A stretch of 64,000 nucleotides of DNA, taken from assembly GCA_965217935.1 (NCBI GenBank), contig OZ244581.1:2170001-2234000 (forward strand). The letters run 5' to 3'. The DNA comes from JBBROS01 sp965217935 (lineage in GTDB: Bacteria > Pseudomonadota > Alphaproteobacteria > Acetobacterales > Acetobacteraceae). Below the pieces are notes generated by a model. The model searched no databases, had not been told where the DNA came from, and saw nothing but the letters and a program-made list of their open reading frames with translations. This document shows, piece after piece, positions 17,311 through 25,394 of this stretch (its first letter is position 1; each line of letters starts with the position of its first letter). The translations under genes were made by a program, and so were the position numbers.

Positions 17311-18384
17311 ATGGCCGGTCTTGGGGATATCGTTTCAGGCCTGAAGGCCTTGCAGCAGCAGGGGAAAGCGGCGTTCGCCAACTTATCCGAGCCGATGCGG
17401 CTCAGCCTGGTTGCCCCAGAGGCGAGCAATCCGGGCGAACTGCGCATGTTGACCTACGTGCCGCCCGGCTTGCCGGAGGGCGCCCCGCTGGTCGTGGCGC
17501 TGCATGGCTGCACGCAGAACGCGCCCGCCTACGACCATGGCTCCGGCTGGTCGGCGCTGGCCGAGCGGCACGGTTTCGCGGTGCTGTTTCCCGAGCAGAC
17601 GCGGGCCAACAACGGCCAGCTCTGCTTCAACTGGTTCCAGCCCGGCGACATTACCGCAGGGCACGGCGAGGCCGAGTCGATTCGGCAAATGGCGGAGCAG
17701 ATGGTTCGGGTTCATCGTCTGGATCCACGGCGCGCGTTCATCACCGGCCTGTCGGCGGGCGGGGCGATGACGGCGGCGATGCTGGCGACGGCGCCGTCGA
17801 CGTTCGCCGGCGGCGCGATTATCGCGGGGCTGCCCTACGGGTCGGCCACATCTGTGCAGCAGGCGCTCACGGCCATGCGGCAGCCGCCGCAGCGGAGCGC
17901 GCAAACCTGGGGCGACCTGGTGCGGGCGGCGGCGACCAGGCCGGCGCATTGGCCCACGGTGCAAATCTGGCAGGGCGATGCCGACCATACGGTCAGCCCA
18001 GGCAACGCAAAGGCGCTCGCGCTGCAATGGGCGGACGTGCTTGGCTTGCCGGAGCGTCCCGCCTCGAGCGAGCGCGTCGATGGCGCGGCGCATGAGGCTT
18101 GGTCGGTGTCGGGGGGGCATCCGTTGCTGGAGCGCTGGACGGTGCCGGGGCTCGGGCACGGCACGCCGATCAGCACGGCGGGCATGGATAAGGACCGAAG
18201 CGTCGGCATCCCCGGCCCGTACATGCTGGAGTCCGGCATCAACTCGACATGGCATCTGGCGCGGAGCTGGGGCTTGCTGACGCAGCCGGCGCAGACCCGG
18301 CAAGCGGAGCCGCGGCCATCCCGGCCAGCGGACAGCGGCTCGATCGTGGACCGCACGCTGCGCAAGGCTGGGCTGCTCGGCTGA
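17311..18384 (+). CDS. PHB depolymerase-family esterase
   Basis: Alpha/beta-hydrolase of the esterase PHB-depolymerase family (LpqC-like), 357 aa. The oxyanion and fold markers are PLVVALHGCTQNAPAYD (about 60-76) and VLFPEQTRANNGQLCFNWF. The nucleophile Ser is in GLSAGGAMT (about residue 147), Asp in GDADHTVS (about 224) and His in GLGHGTPI (about 280). The N-terminus is not a classical signal peptide, so the enzyme is probably intracellular or exported in another way. It could act on poly-3-hydroxybutyrate oligomers or on feruloyl-type esters. An ABC exporter gene follows 40 bp later. Confidence 0.9.
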   Translation: MAGLGDIVSGLKALQQQGKAAFANLSEPMRLSLVAPEASNPGELRMLTYVPPGLPEGAPLVVALHGCTQNAPAYDHGSGWSALAERHGFAVLFPEQTRANNGQLCFNWFQPGDITAGHGEAESIRQMAEQMVRVHRLDPRRAFITGLSAGGAMTAAMLATAPSTFAGGAIIAGLPYGSATSVQQALTAMRQPPQRSAQTWGDLVRAAATRPAHWPTVQIWQGDADHTVSPGNAKALALQWADVLGLPERPASSERVDGAAHEAWSVSGGHPLLERWTVPGLGHGTPISTAGMDKDRSVGIPGPYMLESGINSTWHLARSWGLLTQPAQTRQAEPRPSRPADSGSIVDRTLRKAGLLG

Positions 18385-18424
18385 GGTTTGATTTGATTCG
18401 CCGAGATCGCGAGCGCAACGCAGC

Positions 18425-20269
18425 ATGATGGTTGCAGACCGCTTGTTCCGTCACTTCGAAGACCTGGTGCGGCCGACCGGCCCGGTGCCGCCGGCGACGC
18501 CGCCGGACAGCCTGGCCGGGTTCTTCCGCTATTTTGCCGGGCAGGCGCCTGGGCTGATCGTGCGGCTGTTCGTGGGCGGACTGGTCGTCGCGGTGCTGGA
18601 TACCGCGATCCCGATCTGCATCGGACGGCTGACCGGGTTGCTGAATACGCACGCGCCCGGCGCGCTGGCGGGCAAGGCATGGCCGCAGTTGCTGCTTATG
18701 GCCGCCATCGTGTTCATCGCGCGCCCGCTCGCGTTCATGCAGCAGCGGCTGACCATCAACCAGGCGATCAACCCCGGCATGGCCAACCTGGTGCGCTGGC
18801 AGAGCCATTGGCACGTGGTGCGGCAATCGTGGAGCTACTTCCAGAACGACTTCGCCGGGCGGGTCGCCAACCGGATCATGCAAACCGGGCCGGCGTTGCG
18901 GGAGTCGATCGTGCTGGGGGCGGACGCCGCCTGGTACATCACCGTCTATGGCGCGACGGCGACGGGGCTGCTGCTGTCGCTGGAGCCGCTGCTGGCGATC
19001 CCGATCGTTTGCTGGTTCGCGATGTATGGGGTGATGCTGCGCGTGTTCGTGCCGCGGTTGCGGCGAAGCTCGCGGGCGGCGTCGGAGATGCGCTCGATGC
19101 TGACCGGGCGCATCGTGGATGCCTATACCAACATCCTCACGGTCAAGCTGTTCGCCCGGGCGCGGGACGAGGACGATTTCGTGCAGGACGCGCTCGACGA
19201 GCACACCGTCGTCTATCACGCGCAGACGCGGATGATGACGGCCTGGGTCTGCTGCTTGGCCGTGCTGAACGCCTGCCTGCTGTGCGGCACGGCGGGGCTG
19301 TCGATCTGGCTATGGTCGCGGGAGTCGATCCCGCTGGCCTCGGTGGTGACCGCGCTGCCGCTGGCGTGGCAGCTCACCAACATGGCCGGGTGGATCGGGC
19401 AGAGCATCACGACGATCTTCGAGAACATCGGCTTGGTGCAGGACGGGATGCGCAGCATTGCGGTGCCGCGCGAGATGGCCGATGCGCCGGGAGCGTCCGA
19501 GCTGCACGTCGCGGGCGGCGGCATCCGGTTCGAGCGGTTGCGGTTCGGCTACGGCACCGAGCGCGGGGTGCTGCATGGCATCGACTTGCACGTGGCGCCG
19601 GGCGAGCGCATCGGGCTTGTTGGGCCGTCGGGGGCGGGGAAGTCCACGCTGGTCAACCTGCTGCTGGGGTTCTATCGCCCGGAGGCGGGGCGGATCGCCA
19701 TTGATGGGCAGGACGTCGCATTCGTCACGCAGGAGAGCCTGCGCGGGCAGATCGCGATGGTGACGCAGGACACGAGCCTGCTGCACCGCTCGATCCGCGA
19801 CAACATCCGCTACGGGCGGCCCACGGCGAGCGCGGTGGAGGTGGAGGCGGCGGCGCGGCAGGCGCAGGCGCACGAGTTCATCCTTGAACTAGAGGATTGG
19901 CAGGGGCGCCGCGGCTACGACGCGCACGTGGGCGAGCGCGGCGTGAAGCTGTCGGGCGGGCAGCGGCAGCGGGTGGCGATCGCCCGCGTTGTGCTGAAGG
20001 ATGCGCCGATCCTGGTGCTGGACGAGGCGACGAGCGCGCTCGACAGCGAGATCGAGGCTGCGATCCAGGAGCAACTGGAGAGCCTGATGCACGGGCGGAC
20101 GGTGATCGCCATCGCGCACCGGCTGTCGACGATCGCGCGGATGGACCGGCTGGTGATGATGGAGGGCGGGCGGATCGTCGAGCAGGGGACGCACGCGGAA
20201 CTGCTGGCGCGGGGCGGCGCCTATGCGCGGGCCTGGGCGCGGCAGTCGGGGGGGTTCGCTTCGGCGTGA
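18425..20269 (+). CDS. ABC exporter (fused permease and ATPase)
   Basis: Type I exporter half-transporter, 614 aa, working as a homodimer in the inner membrane. Residues about 1-330 hold six hydrophobic segments (ABC_membrane domain). The ATPase follows: Walker A GPSGAGKST (about 401-409), Q-loop MVTQDTSLLHRSIRDNI, signature LSGGQRQRVAIARV (about 509-522), Walker B ILVLDEATSALDSE and H-loop IAHRLSTIARMDRL. All motifs are intact. Family members export lipids, peptides or drugs; substrate unknown. An ATG 3 nt downstream is an equally good start. Confidence 0.93.
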   Translation: MMVADRLFRHFEDLVRPTGPVPPATPPDSLAGFFRYFAGQAPGLIVRLFVGGLVVAVLDTAIPICIGRLTGLLNTHAPGALAGKAWPQLLLMAAIVFIARPLAFMQQRLTINQAINPGMANLVRWQSHWHVVRQSWSYFQNDFAGRVANRIMQTGPALRESIVLGADAAWYITVYGATATGLLLSLEPLLAIPIVCWFAMYGVMLRVFVPRLRRSSRAASEMRSMLTGRIVDAYTNILTVKLFARARDEDDFVQDALDEHTVVYHAQTRMMTAWVCCLAVLNACLLCGTAGLSIWLWSRESIPLASVVTALPLAWQLTNMAGWIGQSITTIFENIGLVQDGMRSIAVPREMADAPGASELHVAGGGIRFERLRFGYGTERGVLHGIDLHVAPGERIGLVGPSGAGKSTLVNLLLGFYRPEAGRIAIDGQDVAFVTQESLRGQIAMVTQDTSLLHRSIRDNIRYGRPTASAVEVEAAARQAQAHEFILELEDWQGRRGYDAHVGERGVKLSGGQRQRVAIARVVLKDAPILVLDEATSALDSEIEAAIQEQLESLMHGRTVIAIAHRLSTIARMDRLVMMEGGRIVEQGTHAELLARGGAYARAWARQSGGFASA

Positions 20270-20494
20270 GCGGGCAGTCTCAGGCCCGGCAGGCCGCTTG
20301 CGCGCGGCGATCCGACACCGTCCTTGCGCTGCACCCTCAAGGGCTTGCGCCGGGTCGCTGCGGAATTGCGAGCGAAAGGGCGCCAGATCAGACGGGCCAT
20401 TGCGGGCGAGCGGTTCAAGTGGCAGGGGGCCAGTCCGTAGGTTGATTGCAAGGCCCGAAGGACAGCCATCCAGGCGGCGATGATCAGGTCCCGC
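20270..20494. other. intergenic between convergent genes, no gene recognised
   Basis: Left part of a 448-bp gap between two convergent genes. Short frames exist on both strands but none has a ribosome-binding site or known motif. The right part of the gap holds two hairpins listed separately. Confidence 0.4.
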
Positions 20495-20540
20495 CTAGAC
20501 CCGTATCGCCCTGACTGTGGTCAGGGCGATACGGGTCTAG
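20495..20540. terminator. perfect 21-bp hairpin, convergent intergenic
   Basis: Perfect inverted repeat with 21-bp arms (starting CTAGACCCGTATCGCC) and a 4-nt TGTG loop. It lies between the convergent exporter and sugar-binding-protein genes and would fold identically on both transcripts, so it probably acts as a two-way terminator. Its core CTGA-CTGTG-GTCAGGGCGA recurs in the next hairpin and at 48674. Confidence 0.75.
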
Positions 20541-20546
20541 CTTTCT

Positions 20547-20600
20547 CTGGTCTGGTAATTAATGCCCTGGCTGTTTCCAGTCAGGGCGATTGCAGACTAG
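20547..20600. terminator. second, imperfect hairpin of the same family
   Basis: Imperfect inverted repeat (CTGGTCTG..GCCCTGGCTG, TTTC loop, CAGTCAGGGCGA..CAGACTAG), six bases after the perfect one. The right arm shares CAGTCAGGGCGA and the final CTAG with the first hairpin, so it looks like a diverged tandem copy. Confidence 0.6.
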
Positions 20601-20717
20601 AAAGCCCTCAACCCCTATGCGACGGACTCCATGACGATCGGAACCACGCGACCCGGTCCCGTCGCGGACCAGATCGCTCGGTTGATTCCTGGCAACGCCT
20701 CAGATTGCCGCGCCGGC

Positions 20718-21728
20718 TCAATCCTTCAGCTTGCCGATGAAGTCCTTCACGTCCTGCTGGCCGTAGTTGATGGTCGTCACGCTCCCCGGCGCCGTGCGCT
20801 CCAGGTTCTTGTCCAGCGTATCCTGCTCCACCACCGTGATCGGCAGCACGAAACGCTTCGGCACCTGGGCGCCTTCCATCACCTGCTGCGCCACCCACAG
20901 CGCAAACGTCGAGCAGCCAGGCGAGATCGAGGCCGACTTGGTGGCGTAGCCGTCCTTTTCCTTCTGCTGCTTCCACCACGTCAGCTCGTCGTAGCGGTTG
21001 CCCATGAAGATCGGCGGCTCCTTGCGCCCGGCCGCCTTGAACGCCTGCGCCGCCCCATAGCCGTCGCCCCCTTGCGTCACTACGGCGGCAATCTCCGGCA
21101 GCGTCGGCAGCACGCCTGCCACCTCCTTCTGCGCCACCGTTTGCGTCCAATTGCCATGCACCGAGGAGACGATGGCGAACTGCGGATGCGCCTTGACCCC
21201 CTCCACGATCCCCTCGTGGATCGCATCGTCCACGTTGCTGCCAGCAAGCCCGCGAATCTCCAGCAGGTTCCCCTTCAGCCCCCGCTCGGCCATGTACTCG
21301 ACCTGCATCCGGCCCATCTTCTGGAAATCGACGCCGACGACGTAGGCGCACGGCTCCGTCACCGTGCTGTCGAACGCCACCACCACGATGCCGGCGTCGC
21401 ACGCCTGCTTGATCGCCCCGTTCAGCGCCGTGGGCGAGGATGCGTTGACGACGATCGCGTCGTAGCCCTGCAAGGTCAGGTTCTGGATCTGCGCGGCCTG
21501 CTCGGTCGCCTGGTTCTCCGCCGTGGTGAAGCTGCGCGCCTCGGCGAGTTGCTTGCTGGCCACCGCCTCCTTCGCCGCCTTGTCCCAGCTCGCCAGCATC
21601 GCCTGGCGCCAGCTATTGCCGGCATAGTTGTTCGACAGCCCCACCCGCTTGCCCGACGTGTCGGCGGCATGGGCCGGAATGGCGGCCAGCAGACCCGCGG
21701 CCAGGATCGTTGCTTGGTGCAGGCGCAT
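20718..21728 (-). CDS. ribose-type sugar ABC binding protein (orphan)
   Basis: Periplasmic binding protein of the ribose/xylose type (Peripla_BP_4), 336 aa, with a signal peptide (MRLHQATILAAGLLAAIPAHA, mature from about ADTSGKRVGLS). Family landmarks: GLSNNYAGNSWRQAMLASW, GYDAIVVNASSPTALNGAI, GIVVVAFDSTV and AVVTQGGDGYGAAQAFKAAG. A GGGAG site precedes ATG 21728. No ATPase or permease adjoins it on this strand; it faces away from the lactonase-aminotransferase-dehydrogenase operon, only 95 bp off. It may share the ATPase/permease pair at 26363-28818 or act as a sensor. Confidence 0.9.
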   Translation of the reverse strand: MRLHQATILAAGLLAAIPAHAADTSGKRVGLSNNYAGNSWRQAMLASWDKAAKEAVASKQLAEARSFTTAENQATEQAAQIQNLTLQGYDAIVVNASSPTALNGAIKQACDAGIVVVAFDSTVTEPCAYVVGVDFQKMGRMQVEYMAERGLKGNLLEIRGLAGSNVDDAIHEGIVEGVKAHPQFAIVSSVHGNWTQTVAQKEVAGVLPTLPEIAAVVTQGGDGYGAAQAFKAAGRKEPPIFMGNRYDELTWWKQQKEKDGYATKSASISPGCSTFALWVAQQVMEGAQVPKRFVLPITVVEQDTLDKNLERTAPGSVTTINYGQQDVKDFIGKLKD

Positions 21729-21823
21729 GACGGTCTCCCTTGTTACGCGCCCATGCTATGGCGGCGCTTGAGGAACGATGGTAGGCCCGCTTCGCAGAAT
21801 GGCAACTGAATAAGGCGGAGCCG

Positions 21824-22747
21824 ATGCAGCTTCCCACCGTCATGCAGGCCCAAACCGAAGCGGCAGACCCCCGCTTCCGCCCGCTCATCCACGTCCATGC
21901 CCGGCTGGAGCGCCTTTATACCGGCTGCCGATGGGCCGAGGGACCGGCCTATTTCCCCGCCCACCGGGCGCTTTATTGGTCCGACATCCCCAACGACCGC
22001 CTGCTGCGCTACAGCGAGACCGACGGCAGCGTCGCGACCCACCTCTCCCCCGCCGGGCACATGAACGGCCATGCCGTCGACCGCGAGGGCCGCCTCGTCT
22101 CCTGCGAGCACGGCGGGCGCTGCGTGTCGCGCATCGAGCACGACGGCGCCCGCACCGTCATCGCCGCCGACTGCGAGGGACGGCGCCTCAACTCCCCCAA
22201 CGACGTCGTCGTCTCCAGCGACGGCGCGGTCTGGTTCACCGACCCCACCTACGGCATCGACAGCGACTACGAAGGCGAGCGCGCGCCCAGCGAGGCCGGC
22301 GGCAGCTACGTCTACCGCGTCCCTCCCGGGGGCAAGGCCATCCCGGTGGTCACGACGATGGTCAAGCCCAACGGCCTCGCCTTCTCCCCCGACGAACGCC
22401 TGCTCTACGTCGTCGATACCGGCGCGACCCATGTCCCCGACGGCCCGCGCCACATGCGCCGCTTCAAGGTCTCGTCCGGCGGCGAGGTCGGTGGCGGCGA
22501 GGTGTTCGCCACCTGCGAGGCCGGGCTGTTCGACGGCATCCGCGTCGATACCGCGGGCCATATCTGGGCCTCGGCCGGGGACGGCGTTCACTGCTACCAC
22601 CCGGACGGCGCCCGCCTCGGGCGCATCGCCGTCCCGGAGGCCGTTGCCAACCTCTGCTTCGGCGGCCCGAAGCGCAACCGCCTCTATATCACCGCCACCA
22701 CTTCGCTCTACGCCATCATGGTCAACGCGAACGGCGCCGCCCCATGA
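21824..22747 (+). CDS. SMP-30/gluconolactonase-family lactonase
   Basis: Six-bladed beta-propeller lactonase, 307 aa, expected to open a sugar lactone to the aldonic acid with a bound divalent metal. Landmarks: GCRWAEGPAYFPAHRALYWSDI (metal-ligand Glu in AEGP), SPNDVVVSSDGAVWFTDPTYG (Asn and Asp ligands), VKPNGLAFSPDERLLYVVDT and GLFDGIRVDTAGHIWAS (Asp). All four ligand motifs are there. A GGCGGAG site precedes the ATG. The downstream xylose-dehydrogenase-like SDR would make its substrate, suggesting an oxidative sugar route. Its TGA overlaps the aminotransferase ATG. Confidence 0.9.
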   Translation: MQLPTVMQAQTEAADPRFRPLIHVHARLERLYTGCRWAEGPAYFPAHRALYWSDIPNDRLLRYSETDGSVATHLSPAGHMNGHAVDREGRLVSCEHGGRCVSRIEHDGARTVIAADCEGRRLNSPNDVVVSSDGAVWFTDPTYGIDSDYEGERAPSEAGGSYVYRVPPGGKAIPVVTTMVKPNGLAFSPDERLLYVVDTGATHVPDGPRHMRRFKVSSGGEVGGGEVFATCEAGLFDGIRVDTAGHIWASAGDGVHCYHPDGARLGRIAVPEAVANLCFGGPKRNRLYITATTSLYAIMVNANGAAP

Positions 22748-23931
22748 CGTTGAGCAACCGCCCACCGCTTTCTCCCCGCGCCCGCCTGCGCCCGCAGATC
22801 CAAGACATGGTGGTGGAGAACATCGCCACCCTCGCCGCCCGCGCCGGCCCCATCCCCGGCATGATCCCGCTCTGGTACGGCGAGAGCGACCTCACCGCAC
22901 CGGCCTTCATCCGCGACGCCGCCAAGGGGGCGCTCGACGCCGGGCGGACGTTCTACGTCCCCGACATGCGCGGCAACCGGGAGCTGGTCGAGGCCCTTAG
23001 CGCCTACCAGACCCGGCTTTACCGCCGCCCGATCGGCCCCGAGCGCAGCGCGGTGCAGCCGAGCGGGATGCAGGCCATGCTGCTCGCGATGGAGCTGGTT
23101 GCCGACATGGGCGCCAACGTCGCGTACGTCGAGCCGCAATGGCCGAACAGCCATAACTGCGCCCACCTGGTCGGCGCCGAGCCGCGCCCCGTGCCGCTGC
23201 GGCTCGACGGAAGCGGCTGGCATCTCGACCTCGATCAGCTCTTCGCCCGCTGCGACGCCCGCACCCGCGCCATCCTGTTCTCCTCGCCCGCCAACCCGAC
23301 CGGCTGGACCGCCTCGCGCGAGGAGTTGCAAGCCCTGCTCGACTTCTCCCGCGACCGCGGCATCTGGATCATCGCCGACGAGGTCTACGCCCGCCTGTTC
23401 TGGGACGGCGAGGCCGCGCCCTCCATGCTGGAGATCGCCGAACCCGACGACCTAGTGCTCTGCGTCAACTCGTTCTCCAAGGCCTGGGCCATGACCGGCT
23501 TCCGCGCCGGCTGGCTCACCCATCCGGCGTCCATCGGCCCCGAGGTTCTCGCTCTCACGCAATACATGTCCTCCGGCACTGCCGACTTCATCCAGGTCGC
23601 CGCCGCCGCCGCGCTCAACGAGGGCGAACCGTTCGTCGCCGAGATGCGGCAGCGCTGCCACGATGGCCTGCAGCTCGCCTACGACCGCCTGGGCCAGAAC
23701 CCGGCCTACCAGCTCCCCCCCATGCCGCGCGGCGGCATGTATGCCTTCTTCGCCGTCGAAGGCCGGGCGGACAGCCACGCGGCATGCCTCGACATTCTCC
23801 AGCGCGCCAAAGTCGGCCTTGCCCCCGGCGCCCTGTTCGGAACCACCGCGCGCGCCCACCTGCGCATGTGCATCGCCCGCGACCCGGCCCAACTCTCGGA
23901 TGCCCTCGACCGCCTCGCCACGCTGAACTGA
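22744..23931 (+). CDS. class I/II PLP-dependent aminotransferase
   Basis: Fold-type I aminotransferase, 395 aa, from ATG 22744 (ATGA overlap with the lactonase gene). Landmarks: PGMIPLWYGESDLTAPAFIRDA, the PLP-contacting SSPANPTGW (Asn), IIADEVYARLFW (Asp/Tyr) and the Schiff-base lysine in VNSFSKAWAMTGFRAGWL with the carboxylate-binding Arg nearby. The C-terminal small domain is complete. Donor and acceptor are unknown. Its tight coupling to a lactonase and an SDR suggests the substrate is a keto acid of the same catabolic route. Confidence 0.92.
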   Translation: MTLSNRPPLSPRARLRPQIQDMVVENIATLAARAGPIPGMIPLWYGESDLTAPAFIRDAAKGALDAGRTFYVPDMRGNRELVEALSAYQTRLYRRPIGPERSAVQPSGMQAMLLAMELVADMGANVAYVEPQWPNSHNCAHLVGAEPRPVPLRLDGSGWHLDLDQLFARCDARTRAILFSSPANPTGWTASREELQALLDFSRDRGIWIIADEVYARLFWDGEAAPSMLEIAEPDDLVLCVNSFSKAWAMTGFRAGWLTHPASIGPEVLALTQYMSSGTADFIQVAAAAALNEGEPFVAEMRQRCHDGLQLAYDRLGQNPAYQLPPMPRGGMYAFFAVEGRADSHAACLDILQRAKVGLAPGALFGTTARAHLRMCIARDPAQLSDALDRLATLN

Positions 23932-23944
23932 ACGGAGCAACACA

Positions 23945-24703
23945 ATGGCAGCAAGCTATCCAGACCTCGCCGGCAAGCCCGTGCTGATCACCGGCGGCGC
24001 GTCCGGCATCGGCGAGGCCATCGTCCGCCGCTTCGCCGCGCAAGACTCGAAGGTCGGCTTCCTCGACATCAAGGACGCGGAGGGCGAGGCGCTTGTGTCG
24101 GAACTGCGCGAAACCGGCGCGGACGTCCGCTACGCCCATGCCGACATCACCAATATCGCGGCGCTTCGAGCCGCCATCGCCGCGTTGCGCGACCAGCTCG
24201 GCCCCTTCGCCGTGCTGGTCAACAACGCCGCGCACGACGAGCGGCACAAGACCGAGGACGTGACGCCCGAGCTCTGGGACGACCGCGTTGCCGTCAACCT
24301 TCGGCACCAGTTCTTCGCCGCCCAAGCCGTGTTGCCCGACATGAAGGAAGCGGGCGCCGGGTCGATCATCAACTTCGGCAGCGTGTCCTGGATGGTCGGC
24401 CAGGGCGGCATGGCGGCCTACACCGCCTGCAAGAGCGCCATCCTGGGCCTGACCCGCTCGCTCGCTCGCGACTTCGGCCCCGACAACATCCGCGTCAACG
24501 CCATCGCGCCCGGGTGGATCATGACGCCGCGGCAGAAGCAGTTCTGGCTGACGCCCGAGGGCCGCGACGAGCTGATGCAGCGGCAATGCCTGAAGCGCGA
24601 GCTGGTCCCGGACGAGATCGCGCGGGTCGTGCTGTTCCTGGCTTCCGACGAGGCCTCGGCCTGCACCAACCAGCACTACGTGGTCGACGGCGGCTGGGTC
24701 TGA
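23945..24703 (+). CDS. SDR dehydrogenase, D-xylose dehydrogenase-like
   Basis: Classical short-chain dehydrogenase, 252 aa. Cofactor motif TGGASGIG (about 15-22), NNAAHDE (about 91-97), catalytic Ser in FGSVSWMVG, and YTACK with catalytic Tyr and Lys. Asp near the end of beta-2 (FLDIKDAE) favours NAD over NADP. The stretches NNAAHDERHK, VAVNLRHQFFAAQAV and APGWIMTPRQKQFWLTPEG resemble the xylose dehydrogenase of the Caulobacter xylose pathway. With the lactonase it could convert a pentose to an aldonic acid. GGAG lies before the ATG. Substrate assignment is inference. Confidence 0.88.
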   Translation: MAASYPDLAGKPVLITGGASGIGEAIVRRFAAQDSKVGFLDIKDAEGEALVSELRETGADVRYAHADITNIAALRAAIAALRDQLGPFAVLVNNAAHDERHKTEDVTPELWDDRVAVNLRHQFFAAQAVLPDMKEAGAGSIINFGSVSWMVGQGGMAAYTACKSAILGLTRSLARDFGPDNIRVNAIAPGWIMTPRQKQFWLTPEGRDELMQRQCLKRELVPDEIARVVLFLASDEASACTNQHYVVDGGWV

Positions 24704-24840
24704 TTGACGCGAGGATCATCACAGGAGCGTCTGTTGCGCTGCCGCGGCGCGCTTCGCTTGCATGCGCGGGATGCGAACATTGCGCCGAGACGGCGAGCCT
24801 GGTAGCAGCATGGAGGCTGAAAGATCGGTCTGATCCTGCT

Positions 24841-24868
24841 AATCGCGCTCTCGGCCAAGAGCGCGATT
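24841..24868. terminator. hairpin after the sugar-dehydrogenase operon
   Basis: Perfect 11-bp stem AATCGCGCTCT/AGAGCGCGATT with a 6-nt loop, 138 bp after the SDR stop. No long U-run follows, so it is a terminator candidate only. Confidence 0.5.
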
Positions 24869-24973
24869 CCTGACCGTCGAGGTCGCCCGCGAGGAGCGCC
24901 AAGCCGGCAAGTCGATCAATCGGCGCCGGGGTCGGCGATGCCATCCGACGCCGGGGCCGGCGATGCCGCCGCC

Positions 24974-25126
24974 CGGTTTTACGTCGTGATGATGACCTCG
25001 ACCGCCTGCTCCCTCGGCGTCGTCCCGCTCGTGCTCGCCAGCGGCGCCAGTGCCCGCGCCCTCTTGCTCATCGGGATCGCAACGCTCTCGGGCATGATCG
25101 TCTCCACTTGCTTTGCCGTTGTCTTA
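24974..25126 (+). pseudogene. C-terminal fragment of an RND efflux transporter
   Basis: The frame reads MMTSTACSLGVVPLVLASGASA and then GIATLSGMIVSTCFAVVLA, matching the last two membrane helices of RND transporters (consensus ILMTSLAFILGVVPLVIATG, then GGMLVSTFLAIFFVP). The rest of the gene, about 1,000 codons, is absent. The match stops exactly where repeat copy B begins. Confidence 0.55.
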
Positions 25127-25215
25127 GCGTCATTTCGCGGGGCGGCTCACCGCCATAAGGCGAAAAATGATGCGTCCTCAAAGACTCCTAGGCAGACGTT
25201 CATCGTGCCGATGAT
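25119..25215 (+). repeat. dispersed two-hairpin repeat, copy B
   Basis: Aligns base for base with copy A over more than 70 nt. Hairpin 1 spans 25127-25173: outer arms GCGTCATTT/AAATGATGC, then TTCGC/GCGAA, then GGCGG/CCGCC. The inner pair differs from copy A on both sides (GACGG/CCGTC there), preserving pairing. The linker CTCAAAGACTCCTAGGCAGAC is nearly identical. Hairpin 2 is degraded here. Confidence 0.8.
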
Positions 25216-25394
25216 GGATCTAAAGAACCGGCAACGGACGCGCACGGGCAAGTCGGACGAGAGGCAGGAGCAGGATGAAGAGGCGGAAAGCGGCGCGGCC
25301 TGATAGTCCGCCCTCTTCCCCTCCCCGCAACTTTGTTGCTAACATTTTCCTAAGGGGCCGCCGAGACCCCGGGAAACGTCCGCGGAGCACGCCA

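Noticed and set aside
20221..20469. 82-aa minus-strand frame next to the convergent hairpins
   Set aside because: No ribosome-binding site or family motif, partly overlaps the exporter gene end; too weak to call.
24938..25303. 121-aa intact membrane protein
   Set aside because: Two helices match the end of RND transporters and the remainder is the dispersed repeat; not an independent gene.
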